A stretch of DNA of 64,000 nucleotides from Lanius collurio (Eukaryota; Chordata; Aves; Passeriformes; Laniidae): NCBI GenBank assembly GCA_020086605.1, contig JACBWW010000015.1, positions 18,857,387-18,921,386 of the forward strand, in the 5' to 3' direction. Made by a program: the position numbers and the translations under genes. This document shows, one piece after another, positions 24,431 through 36,240 of this stretch. The notes under the pieces were generated by a model. The model was given only the letters and a program-made list of their open reading frames with translations, had not been told where the DNA came from and made no database searches. How positions within the stretch are numbered: position 1 is the first letter of the stretch; each line of letters opens with the position of its first letter.

Positions 24431-27268
24431 TTCATGTAAATCTCTCAAATCTCGGAAATATGTTTGGGTTTTTTTTCAGGATCCAAACTAGATCTCTTGT
24501 CTGAGCTTCATGAAGCTTTTTATTTTAGTAGGGTTTGAACACAAGTGTTACTGTAGTTCACAGCGTTTCGTGATTTTTCTCCACTTCTCCCTTTTCAGGC
24601 TGCAGCCAATTCATGACTCCGCATGTTGCAACCCTCTGCCACGGGCATCATTCACATGCAAACCTAAATCCCTCCAACCCCAGCTTGTGGCAGTAATGAG
24701 TTCAGAACCATCAGCTCAGCTGGTCAATGGCGACATATGAGAAGCAGAATTAGGTAAAACTCTACTCCTCTGATGCCCTTCATTCTGGATGGTGGGTTGT
24801 GTGGTGTGATGCTCACCTCTCCCTTCAGCACATGAGGTTTTCCTAGTGTGAAGTGCCCTATAGTTAGGGCATATGTTCATGACTGTACCTTCATGCTGGG
24901 GTGAGAAGTACAGTCGTGTGATGGGAGCAGTGTTTTGGGCTTCAAGTATTCAGATAATTGCTATATTTAAATTTATTGTTTAAAAAGGAAGGTTTTTTAG
25001 AAAAACATGAAAAAATGTATTTCAAATAAGTGTAACATGGTTTATTTGTAATAAATAAAATTATTTTGGGCTGGTTTTCACTTTGACAGGAACCTTTTGA
25101 GCTGTTCACATAAGGTATTTCCTATGTCACTCACAGCCTGGCTGCTGTTGGAGACTTCAGTTTGAACTCTGCTAACTTCTCTTTTACACTTTCACCAAAT
25201 CATCATCCATACTGGAGTTTTCAGATGATTTCTTTAGGGGGAAACAGAATTTTATCAAACCCAGTATTTGTATTATTCCCCTTGCACCTAAATTAGTTTT
25301 CATTGTATTCTTTTGAGCCGAAAGTTCAAACAGCTACTACACCTACAAAGGAGCATCCTGATGGGAAGCTTTCCTAATAAGCTTTCTTTAGTATGAAAAA
25401 TTGAAATGCATTTTTTATTGACCAGCAGCAATAAAATATCTGCCCCATGATTGGCAGGAATCAGGTAAAGCATGAGTGCTTCTTTGCACCCAGTTTTTTG
25501 TTTCGCTCCTGCAAGCTACGTCTGGATTTCATGGAGCCATTGAGAAACTCATCTCCTACATCCACACACTAGCATTAGCAGGCTAACTTGTCTCAAAATA
25601 ATTACATCGCTTCTATCTCAGGTTGTAAACTTGGGAGTGTTGTTAAACAGCTGTTGGGTTTCATTGTCCAAATTAACAGAATGATGCAGTGCGCACAGCA
25701 ATCAGGTCTTCTCCTCGGTGTGAGATGCTCCACAAATCCAAGAGACTCATTATTTGCCCATCCATTCAGATACGTATAGGACAAAATAATTTGCCATACT
25801 AATGAATACATTAGTCTCTTTTTTAGTTCTCCATCCAGCTTTTTTGAGTTATTTACCTGATACTAATTACTGGAAAACATGATTTTGTGGAGCTGTTGTA
25901 CCCAAGTAGCATTATTTCCTGCTGTAAAGGGCACAGCAAGGTTAAATACCAAATGCCACTTGATGTAATTTTTGCAGAGATTTTGGACATATGGAGCCAC
26001 GAAAGTGCCTGAGGCCATCATCATCTCCTCTTAGCATCCATAATCAGGAGGAGCGAGCTGATTGTCTTTCCTTTTCATAACCCTGTGTTTGAGTAGGAAC
26101 TCTCCAAACTATTTTATGGGATAATGTCTTGGTAAAACTTTCATTTTGTGTACATAGCTAGACAGACTCTCCTTGCTTTGAAAACTGATTTTATATCATA
26201 GCATTGTTCTCTTGTCTCTGTTTTATATTTCAGGTGTCAGTCTAGAGGCTATTTTAGAGTTTTTCCTTTTCCTTGCATGCTTGCTTTAAAACAATTTGTG
26301 GATATTGAGTATTAGGTTTTTTAAATGGCTAAAATAGAGCACATTGATGTAGATTCAATGTAAATGGATTTGAGATTGCAGCAACCATGGCAGCTTCACA
26401 CTCTGACTTTGGAAGGGATCATAGTTTCTGAAGTAGCCAATGCTAGCACCTGCGTAGTACTCACTATTGGTCAGGTTCAGACTAAAGGCTGTTTGTTTTT
26501 TTTTAAATTCTCTTGGCTGCAGATACCTACAGTTTTCTGTACTTGGAAACAAATCAAAGTTCATTTTCCAGTCATCCAAGAAGAATAGCTTTATGAACCC
26601 TACAGTAAACCTGTATGAACATAATCACACAGCACTTTTTAAAAACTAACGCAATCCCCAAAAGCTTTTTCCTTCATAGGGAATGGGTGGAGCTCACAAA
26701 TGCCTACTAAGGGTAATGGGCTCTAAATTTTATCTCTATTCTCTGATCCACAGGGGCAATTCCTCTCAACCTGATCCCAAACTCTGCAGCAAACTGTTGT
26801 ATTTAAAAGCCCTTGGGAGAGTATTTCATGGAATGGAGATTAGAAAGCAAGAACTGAAAACTGGAAAGTGCTTCGTGGTGTCTCTTTAACAGCTTAGGAT
26901 TGATTCATTTTAGCATTTGTGTCTGGGTCATATTCACTGCTGCCTCATAGATCAATGGCACGACGAAGTCCCAGCTCTTGTTGATGCAGCATATGGGAAT
27001 GGGATCCATTATCTTTAGTTCCCAGGACTATAAAACGTCTAATAAACTCAGCAGCAAGAGTGCCAGATTTGTGCAGCACTGCCAGCTGCTCTAGCCTTGT
27101 TGTCTATTAAGCTATGTTTTTAGTTTCATTATTGATGGAGAATGCTGATTGTCAAGCAAATTATGTTGCTTGCAGATTTGAGGCGCTTCCCTAATGCATC
27201 AATGGTACTGGAGGCTTGAACGAGGCTAAAGGTAAGGGAAAACGAGTCAGAAAAGAGTCCTTGTCCCT
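24431..27268. other. Non-coding stretch, no gene recognised
   Basis: AT-rich single-copy DNA. Open frames are 60-76 codons with no motifs. No repeat or RNA gene was recognised. Confidence 0.55.
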
Positions 27269-27303
27269 GTAAGCCAGGTGAATTCATGCTTCACCTGGCT
27301 TAC
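27269..27303. repeat. Perfect inverted repeat, 13-bp arms
   Basis: GTAAGCCAGGTGA (27269-27281) and TCACCTGGCTTAC (27291-27303) are exact reverse complements separated by a 9-nt loop, ATTCATGCT. The arms are too short for a canonical miRNA precursor and pairing does not continue past either arm. Each arm contains an E-box CAGGTG/CACCTG. Confidence 0.9.
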
Positions 27304-29099
27304 TTCTCCTTTGGAAACTAGGAGGCCTCTAAAGTTGTGCCTGCTGGAATTTTAAATTAATGTTTGTTGCAGCGGAGAGAGGAAAATAAAAATTGTGCAT
27401 ATCACACCAAGAAGGAGACCCAGCTGTGAGAGATAAGGGCTCGTAACAGGAGCAAAGCCACTTGGTGGAATCCCATTCACCCTAGTGCTCTCCTACCCCA
27501 TCCCAGTCCTGCCTCCTTCTTTCTCTTCTGCCAGACAGGATCTGGAGCAGAAAAAAAGAGAAATACTTAGTTCACCACTAATTAAAAAATATTTGCTCAT
27601 TATCCCATAAGCCTCTTTCTCCCATTTAGCTTCTTGTAAAGGTGACTTCAGCTGCTGTGCCTTCTCTCACAGGGAGGGAGGGAAGGCGGGAGGGATTCAT
27701 GCTGCAATGAGAAATCAATTTAAATTCACATGGGCACAGTCAATCCTTAATCAAATCAGCAAACTCAGGCTGGCTGCAGGAATCTGAGTAGGAAGTTCAA
27801 ATACCTCAGTCCCAAATGTTCACTCTCTATCACAGCACTCACATCAGGGTGTCCCTGAGCATTAATCTGCTGCTCCAGCACTTTTCTCAGTCTCTTCCCT
27901 AGCTGTTTACCTTATAATTCGTCTTCCTCCCATTTTTCACACTCACCACTCTGTAGCCCCTGTTATACCTTTGGAATAAATTCCATAGTCACCCTGAAAA
28001 TGGTGCAAAACATGATTGTTATGGTAGCTTGGGGGAACAGCTTCCTACTCTGCTTTGCTTGCTCCCTGTGCATTGTCACTAGGGGCATGTTGCAGTTCCA
28101 GCCAGTATTAGATTTTGTTGTTTTCTTTACTCCTCTGGGACATGGAGATCAAGCACAGCTAGGCAACATTTTCAATCTCTAGTGTCTTTAGTTTAGGCAC
28201 TTCAAAATCAGCAGCAGACATTCAATTGAAAGCCAGCACCCACAGCTTCCATTTAATCCACTGACTATGGATGCCTTTGATCATTCTCTAGATATTATTT
28301 CTTGAAAAGAGAATCCTGTATCCCACAGGTAGGATCAGTTTCTGTATCTTGGATATCTTGGACAAGGGAAACCAAAATTTGTAGCATTAATGCTGGCATA
28401 AATGCAGAAGGAAATGTTCCCTTGAGTCTTACCTGGGCTAAGGTCTGTAGGGGTGGTGATTAGAGTAGCTATCACACATGCTGGTAGGGAGGCTGCTCTT
28501 GGCTTGCAAGTCTGCTGTCACTGCCCAATGCCAGCTGGCTCCTGACAGCCTTCCTAGGGCATTTCTGAACCCTCAGTCTTTGCCATCAAGAGCTGCAGCA
28601 CTGGGAAAAACCTGGTGAATCCTATTGTGTTCCTGCCAATGATTCTGCAAGGAGCAGAAAGAAAGAAGCTTGTGAGCCAGGAATTTCTTTTAAAGAATGC
28701 AGATCAGAGGTTTTGTGAAAACTACTTTCTTCAATTATTTAATACTTCCTGTAATTACTGAGTAATTAAAAATATTCTGGGGAATAATTTCTGGGCCCTT
28801 CTGTTGTTCCCTTCTAAAGGTCTCAGCCATTAGAAATGCTAAAGGATGACTTTCATAAAAATGAGGGAGACAGCAATGGCATGTTTGACAAAAACATGAC
28901 TTCTGCTTGAAGTGAAGCTGTATGTTCTGATCAGAAGACATTAACAGGTGGAGGATTTGTTACTTCCATGGATACCTTGATCAGAGCTTTAGACCCTTCT
29001 TCCTAAAGATGTATTCGTACCATGTCAATTTGTCTGTCTCGAGATTCCAGTTACCAGGTCTTGTTACCTCCCATGCTAAAACCCTTCATGATTCCCACT
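27304..29099. other. Non-coding stretch, no gene recognised
   Basis: Single-copy sequence with no recognisable exon or transposon. It contains a purine-rich G tract at 27672-27694, listed separately, and only short chance frames. Confidence 0.55.
27672..27694 (+). other. Candidate G-quadruplex tract
   Basis: Five GGG runs within 23 bp (27672-27674, 27676-27678, 27680-27682, 27688-27690, 27692-27694), with loops of 1, 1, 5 and 1 nt. This satisfies the usual G3 N1-7 quadruplex pattern. No gene start is recognised next to it. Confidence 0.6.
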
Positions 29100-29260
29100 G
29101 TTTCATGAAGATAATAGCACATTGTAATCAAGCCACCTTTCAGTCCTTTTTTTTTTTTTGATAGGTTAAACAGATTGTGCTCTCTCTGATTCCCACTTTA
29201 AAGCACTTTCTTCATCTCTTAAACCGTTTTTGTGGCACTTGCTATGGCATTTTGGGTTTT
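29100..29260 (-). mobile_element. Possible CR1-like remnant, antisense
   Basis: 'TTCATCTCTTAAACCGTTTT' followed by 'TGTGGCACTTGCTATGGCA' resembles the reverse complement of CR1 'gtccagaggagggccacgaa' followed by 'aatgattaaagatg'. The rest is too diverged to align by eye. A T13 run lies at 29147-29159 inside the segment. Confidence 0.35.
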
Positions 29261-31639
29261 TTCTGTGTAGTCACCAAATTTGCTACACCCTTATTAAAAA
29301 AGATAAACTCTGGAGCTGAGTAGTAGCAGGAACTGTCCTCATTTCAATTATATACAACCTAAGAAGCCCATGCCTGAATTTGCTCGCATTCCTTTCTTTT
29401 AATATAGCAATTATTTTACCTCTTTTTAGTGCAGCTTTGCCCTCACAACCTGTGTTCAGCTGCTTCTCCATTATGACCTTAAAGCCTTTGCTGTTATTGT
29501 GGGATTACCCCGCTTGCCCATTTCCAGGAGTGGCTTCCACTCTGCATCCCTACCGTTTATATAAATTGTATTTAGTTACAATTTGTTTGAGCGAGCCTAC
29601 CCTACCAAATGCTGTACCATCTTCTCCACGATTTACAGTTTCTCTGAAGCACTTTTTTTGGCTATCAACAAATACAGGATGCTGACCTTGTGCCCCATGT
29701 TCCAGCTCCGCAGCAGATCTACCCTGGGAAGGGACTGTGGTCCATGGGAGATTGTAGAGTGAATCCCCAGGGTCTGTCCCTTTCAGCCAATAAAATGGGG
29801 AAAAATGAACTCCTCAGCTTCATCAGCTTTTTTGGTGCTGTTTGCCCCATCCTTGAGGCAGACCCATTGCTACCTGTCAGGTCATTTAGATTTTATGGTG
29901 CACCTTGGATAGAAAATGCTTTCAATCTCTTGGTCACTTCTGACCTGCAGTGGAAACATCTCTGTTTGAATCCCACTCAAAAATACCTCACTTCTTCATA
30001 CATTTAATGCATTTTTTACTGATATTGTGGAGTGCTCATTTTTTAATCACCTTGCTGTACTGTATTAAGTGAAGCATCTGACAAGGGAAGGAAGATTGCT
30101 GTATCACCAAATCCATCATCAAAAAGAGAAATATTTTTTGAGACAGGATTTCTATTTATAATAATGCTGACTGACATTAATTATCACTTAAAATCTGTAT
30201 CAGCATTTCCATTTGCCATAAGAATGATGCCAGACATCTCCTTCAGCAGTAAGAAAAATGTAATGCCTCCACGGCAGCTCCCCAGCTGTTGCTCTGGTGT
30301 CATCCACAACCACATGTGGGTGTTGCCCTGTGACAGACAAGGAAGGTATTGCACTCCCCTTTCAGAAACCCTTGATTTTCCAATTGGGCTTGCATGCTCA
30401 GGCCTTTGCTTTGCTGCTGAACTCCACTTTATGAGCACGGCAGGATGATTTATTAAGGACTTCAAGAGGCAGACACGAGGGTCACAGCCACACTGCCCGC
30501 ACAGGGCTGGCCAAGCCCCCTCCCCGTCTGCTCTGAAGCCACGAAGCCATGATTTGTACAACACGTGGTGGCAACACAGGAAGGCACTCACCCAGTAAAA
30601 TGCTTTCAGGGCTTTTCCCTATGACTTAAATACAGGCTTTTCGTTTCCCAGAAAAGGGATTTAGAAATGTTCATCTCTTCATCTGTTTTTTTGGTTTGGT
30701 CTGGTTTTTCTTCCTTTGCAAATTGTTATTCCTCACATTTCTTAAAGCTCCACAAATTGTAAGCTTACAGTGAAGGCATGCTGGTAAATGATTTATAGAG
30801 GGTCCTACAAATCATGTCACAGAGAGTGCAACCCCTTCCCCCACAGCAACAGTCATCATTTCAGAGCAGCACGGTCTTCAAGGGAGCTAAGCTGTCCTTC
30901 CCCTGCTGAGATTTAGGAAGCCAAACAGTAAAATGCAGCTAGAAGTGAGAGTAAACAAGCCACAATAACAACCTGGCATTTAAGCTTCATCAGGGTTTAA
31001 GGTGGCCTCAGAGAAGCTCTTGCTTCTCATTGGGATCTTATTATAGCATTACCACCCATCTGTATATTGTTTTACTGCTTTTACAGATACATAAATATAT
31101 AAATCCCCAACATGAACATATGTCAGCGAGGAGTTAAAATTACTTCAAGGACTAAAAGGCAAGCAGAAATTTCTATCAGTTGAATGAACTGCAGAATCCT
31201 CATTTTTAATTGTGGTCTTGGCTATACTCAGCCAGGCAAAGCTCAGAGTGGTTGGAGCAGACCTGGGAGAATAGTTTGGCTCTGTGACACCAAGCTCAGG
31301 ACTTTTCAGCCAGAGAGCTCTCAGCATCACTCCAGAAAGACATCACATATGATGCTCCAAAGGGCATGTAGCAATGCCCATGGGTACACAAATGCTTAAA
31401 AAACTCTCAGCCCTTCCAGGCTCTCAAACATGTAGAAAGAATGTTCTTACTCAGCTGTGCCCTTCAGCAGCTGGTGCAGCTCCCAGGCATCCACATGTAC
31501 TTCAGTAGAGGCTATGAGTGTAGGAAGTTTGGGGATACAGCTTGATCTTCTCTGGCTCTGGAGTACAGTGGATATGAAGAGATTGTAAAATTGCCTATGC
31601 TGCTTTCCCTTTTCTCTTGTTCTCTGTGTTGATGACAAA
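29261..31639. other. Non-coding stretch, no gene recognised
   Basis: Open frames up to 135 codons (30184-30591 minus; 29690-30007 plus) with no motif. No RNA gene or repeat was recognised. Confidence 0.5.
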
Positions 31640-31965
31640 ATTACAGAGTAATTCTGTCTGGGAGGGACTCACGGATCATGTAGGGCAACCCCTGCTCAAA
31701 GCAGTACCAATTAAATGAGGTTGTGCAGAGCCTTGTCCTTATGGGGTTCTAAAACTGCTGAGGATGGCGACCACAGGTTCTGTGGGATCTTGGTCCAGTG
31801 TTTTGCCTTCCCTTCCTGTGAAAAACAAAAAAAAATTTCAAATATCCAATCCAAATTTCCTGCATGCCAACTTGCACCCATCGTTGCTTCTCCCCCTGCA
31901 CCTCTCAGAAGAGACCAGATTTTAATTTGTCCAACCTTCAGGCAGTGCTCCAGGTCAAAAAAAGC
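31640..31965 (-). mobile_element. CR1 LINE 3' fragment, antisense
   Basis: Reading the + strand gives the reverse complement of a CR1 3' end in continuous order. First comes 'GGAGGGACTCACGGATCATG', in the position of 'ggagggacctctggagatcat'. Then follow 'GGGCAACCCCTGCTCAAAGC', 'GAGCCTTGTCC', a diverged 'ggatggngaccacaggttctgtgg', and 'GGTCCAGTGTTTTGCC'. Next is 'TCAAATATCCAATCCAAATT', then 'TGCAACTTGCACCCATCGTT' with one base lost in the middle, and 'GCACCTCTCAGAAGAGACCA'. The element's 3' end faces low coordinates. It is truncated 5' and non-coding. Confidence 0.88.
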
Positions 31966-34900
31966 AAAGACCGATACCCTGACAGCTCTGTTGATGTTAG
32001 GGCTCCCAAAGAGTTAATGCAATAAAGCCTCACAAGAAAAACAGTTCTGGTTCCTAGAAAGGAACAATTTTTGTGCACTGAAACAACTGGATTAACATTG
32101 TAATTTAGACAAAAGATTTTACCAAGGCAGTTGCCAAATAGTAGAAATGAAAAGTTTTGTGGTTTTTTACTAAATTAAAAGTTCCTCTGGGGCTGAGAGG
32201 ATGAATGTTTATCAGCAAGCTCTGCCCTCTTAAAAATAATCAAAACATTGCTGGAGCTATAGACTAATGTCTTAGCAAGATGCACAATCTCCTTAATGGA
32301 AAAGTGCATTCTAGCCACTGTGATGCTCCATCTGATGAGGATACTTAGCTGCGATGGTGTGGAATAAAGTGCTTTATTATACAAAAGCGAACCACACTGC
32401 TAGTGCTGGGGATATGGTTAATGCAAGTACAGAGAAATTACACAGTGTCTGTTTTGACTTTCTGATTTCCTCTAATGGACACACAGCCTCCAGGCCAAGT
32501 GCTTGGAGAGTTTTGTGCCATGCCATTTTCTCCAGTTATTAGCTAGGCTTTTCCTCCAAAGTACTTGGTGGCAGTGGCTCATTCACAAACCCAGCATTTT
32601 CAGCAGGGAATTTAAGGGACTTGCCTCCCACATCCAGAATCCTCCATTTCAATCTCATTTTCCATTAATGACACATTAGCCACTTTAACACATTAACTGA
32701 TGTCACCTGCACATGCAGGAAGCAGCAAAGTCAACACCTCCCAGCCTAGATTTCTCTGGATTTTGTGAGCTCAGCATTCATCCTGCAGCCGTGGCTCCTT
32801 TTCCCTCATTAAGATCCTCCTTAGCTCCCCGTGTAGAAGCTTTGTCGGTGAAGACAGTGCACGGTGCCGCTGACTGCAGGTCAGTGTGGGCAGGGCCAAG
32901 CTGCTCCTGCCGGAAAACTGCTTTTCCAGTGTCAAAGTCTGCTGCAGGAGGGATGGGAGAGGCAAACTCCCTAGGGAAGCACAGATCACAGACCCATGCA
33001 TTCAATTACAGGGCTCTTGCATGGCAGTTTATAAAAAAGCCTTGTTGTTTCTGTGCTGCTGATGCTGGCTTGGGGTTGGTTTGCTTTTTTGTTTGTTTTT
33101 CCAGTGGCACTGCCTGAGACAAAGGTATCTGGGAGAGCAGAGGGACTGTCCGAGGTAAAGTCTTGGGTTCCAGTCATACACCTGCGTATTTTACACATTG
33201 AATAAGGCAGGGTAATCTAAATATTCAATATACATTCACGTTCGATATACACATATACACATACCTACAGAAAGGGACTGCTTTGTGTCACAGCCTCTGC
33301 CTCCACTATGTTGAAAACCCACTGAAGCCCCAGACAGAGTACAATGCTCTATTCCACCACTTAAATCTCTCTTCCTGTCAATCCCCAGACTGTTTGTTTT
33401 CCCCACCCCTACTGAACCTGGCTTGTTATGTGGAGCTGAGTTATTGCAGTGATCTGGCTTCAAATCTGTCTTGGTCTTGTCCAGGCAATGAGGAAATGCA
33501 TGCAAAAATAATCTCCTAGGAAAACTGACCGTGGAAAATTCAGCTTAAGGAGCATTAAAAGAATTTACTGCTGTCACGTGGAAACCAACAGGAGAAATTA
33601 CATCTCCCACAGCAAGCTCCCTCTGAAGGCATTTCCATTCTGGAGAGGGGAGGGAGTGTCCACTCGAGCAGGGCCACCTTGAAAGCCAGGAGCTCCCTGC
33701 AGCATTTGGCCATCAAGGATTCCCTTTGCTGAGCCCACTTGGGCACTGTGGAAATCCAGTTGAGGCAATCCAGCTTTGAGAGGAAAGTCAGCAGCTGCTT
33801 TGCTAGCAGCTGTCATCTCCCAGCCAATGTGAGGGACACTTCCCTGGAAGGCAAGGTACTTTGCCCCAACCCCACCCAGGGCTTTCTCAGTGTCCCTTCT
33901 GTCTCCTGGTAGTTTTCTGGTTGTTGCCTTTTGTCAAACAGAGCACAGGATTTGCACCCCTCATTGACCCAGAGAAGGTCTTGGGGGGCTATTTTGTCCT
34001 CTTTCACCCAGGCAGTTCTGTGTCTCTGAGCTCCCAGCCCAAAACTCAAGAGTAAACCAACACTCAGGACCACTGCCCTTAAGAACTTGCCTGAAACACC
34101 TGAGCTGGCCTGCTCTATGTGGGCACAGGGTCTGGACAGGACAGTGGGCAGGCAGCCTCTGCCAGCTGCAGCCTCATGGCTGTGTCCATGTTCTTTGAGC
34201 TGAGGTGGGGGGAAGACAGAAAGCTATTCCTGCAAGAGGTTTTCTTGGCAGGGTTTTCCTAAGAAAGTTACTCTGGTATGCATGGCTCTCGGACTATGCA
34301 CTACTCCTTGCAGAGGTGGCCAGGGGCAGTGAGTGGTACACAGCCCTGAACTCTTACTGCTCCCTCTGGCTGGCATATGGGTACCCCAAAGACTTGACAG
34401 GTTTGGATACAGCCATCTTCTCTGGCTACCCATTACTCCAAAGTCTTCACAATTTTCATTTTGACTTTTTTCAGTCTCGATCTCCTTTTTCAGCTTTACG
34501 TCATGCTTTCAGTTTTGGAGATGTCAGATGATCTGTGATAAACTGACAGTATGTGCAGGAACAGTGAGGAGACAAGGTCCATTTTAATGAGACTAACTCT
34601 ACTGGGTAGTGAAAACTGCCTCGACAAGCCCCTAGATCATGTTTTCCTTTGCAAAGCATCTTAAAGGCACAAAAGGATTTTTACACAAGTAAGGAAAGGC
34701 AATTCCCAAAACAGATTTCTTTCAGTAGCCATTGAAATGGAAAGTTACCACAGAGATTTGCGTGCTTCCCTTTAAGAGGTAAGCACAATCAGAAATCAGT
34801 ATTCTCATGGCTCCTGAAAACAGCCTGAACTATTTCTGAATAAACAGTGTGTTTGCTTGGGGTTCACCATCAACCCAGAAGAACCTGCACGCACTCTCCA

Positions 34901-36240
34901 TTTCCTCTGTGGTCATCTGTAGGAGTCTGAACAACCAAATGCAGAGGGGTGAGAAGGGAGCAAGAAGAGACAGAGCTGGTGAGGGAGAGCTTAACAGCGG
35001 TTGGACTTCAGTAAATGGAACACTGCTAATAAATACAGAAATAAATTCTCAGTGTTATTATGCAGGTTCCCTGACTTATTTATTGTGGCTTTTACCATCC
35101 CTGGAGAAGGCTATTGGTGCAAACCCTGCCCACTGGCATTGAGATTTAATCCCATGAACACTCCTCTGGAGGCAAGGGCAGAGTTTGGCCACTCCTGATG
35201 TAGGATGTGTGGAGACACAGCATGGCTTGAAGCAAAGGTTGAGCACCACAGTGCTTTCCAGTCCTTTGTAATTTCATGAAAGGATTAAGGTGCCTTTCAT
35301 CACCTCTGTAGCATCATTATTCCCCATAGATGAAGAAGCCAAGTCAAAACAAAACTTTTGGTGCTGTTACCATCTTGTAACAAGCATGTAGGCAGGCAAC
35401 TAAGTGCAAAAGCAATTTGGTGTGCATTTCAGGCCTATATTAATTTTCTGACTCCCTGTGGAAATTACTGCTTGTTCTAACTTCAAGAGAGACTCGATTA
35501 ACATGGCACATGAAGCCAAATCTTCATGGCTAAGTTATTAGTCTTTAGGACAGACTGGACTCATACTTCATGCTGGTTGCCAATACAATCTGGGTGAATT
35601 CTGGAGAAGTAATCACAGTTCAAACAGGGTCAGCTGTAGAAGGCCAAGGTTATTGATGGCTATTTTCTGAGGCTTGCTGTGGTCAGGAATGCCAGTGATA
35701 CCTATTTCAGTTCAGAATCCTGCAGAAATCGGAAAGACATCTTCACTAAAGTCTTTACTTAAGGAATTTCTTACCATAGGATAGAATCTCAAAGTGCAAA
35801 ATTATTTTGTACAAACCTTCAACAATTAAACAGTACGCAAAATAATTTACACATACTGGCTAAGTGCAAAAAGACATCTAGTCCTGCTCCAAGTAGCAGA
35901 TAAAAGCACTCTTTCAACAGTTTATTTTTGACCTAGACACAACTAATTTAATATGTTCTGTAGCATTTACAGAGAATAATTTCTATGGAATATATTTTTT
36001 AAATCTTGCTTTCCAGGGAAGTAGTTTCTTTTTTTTATCTAGTACTCTTTCCTAAGCTATTTTTGGACCCTAATGCATGAATTCGAAGATTTCTGGGCAA
36101 CACTGTGAAAGAGTGAATAGATGAATAGGAGATGTAAAATATCCCAGCCTGCATAAGAGTTATCCAGTCCAGTTTTCCTGTTCTCTATTGAAATGTGGAT
36201 TTAGTGATGATTTGTTCAAGCCTGCGGGAAAGCTTATTTA
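31966..36240. other. Non-coding stretch, no gene recognised
   Basis: Short open frames only (longest 134 codons at 32713-33117 +), none with motifs. At 33.1 kb a pyrimidine tract followed by AG resembles a splice acceptor but has no credible exon after it. No repeat was recognised. Confidence 0.5.

Noticed and set aside
27269..27303. Reading the 13-bp hairpin as a miRNA precursor
   Set aside because: The stem is far shorter than a roughly 22-bp-plus miRNA stem and pairing does not extend beyond it.
36140..36240. Segment with a TTATCCAGTCCAG-like word resembling antisense CR1
   Set aside because: No continuous order of CR1 words beyond this.
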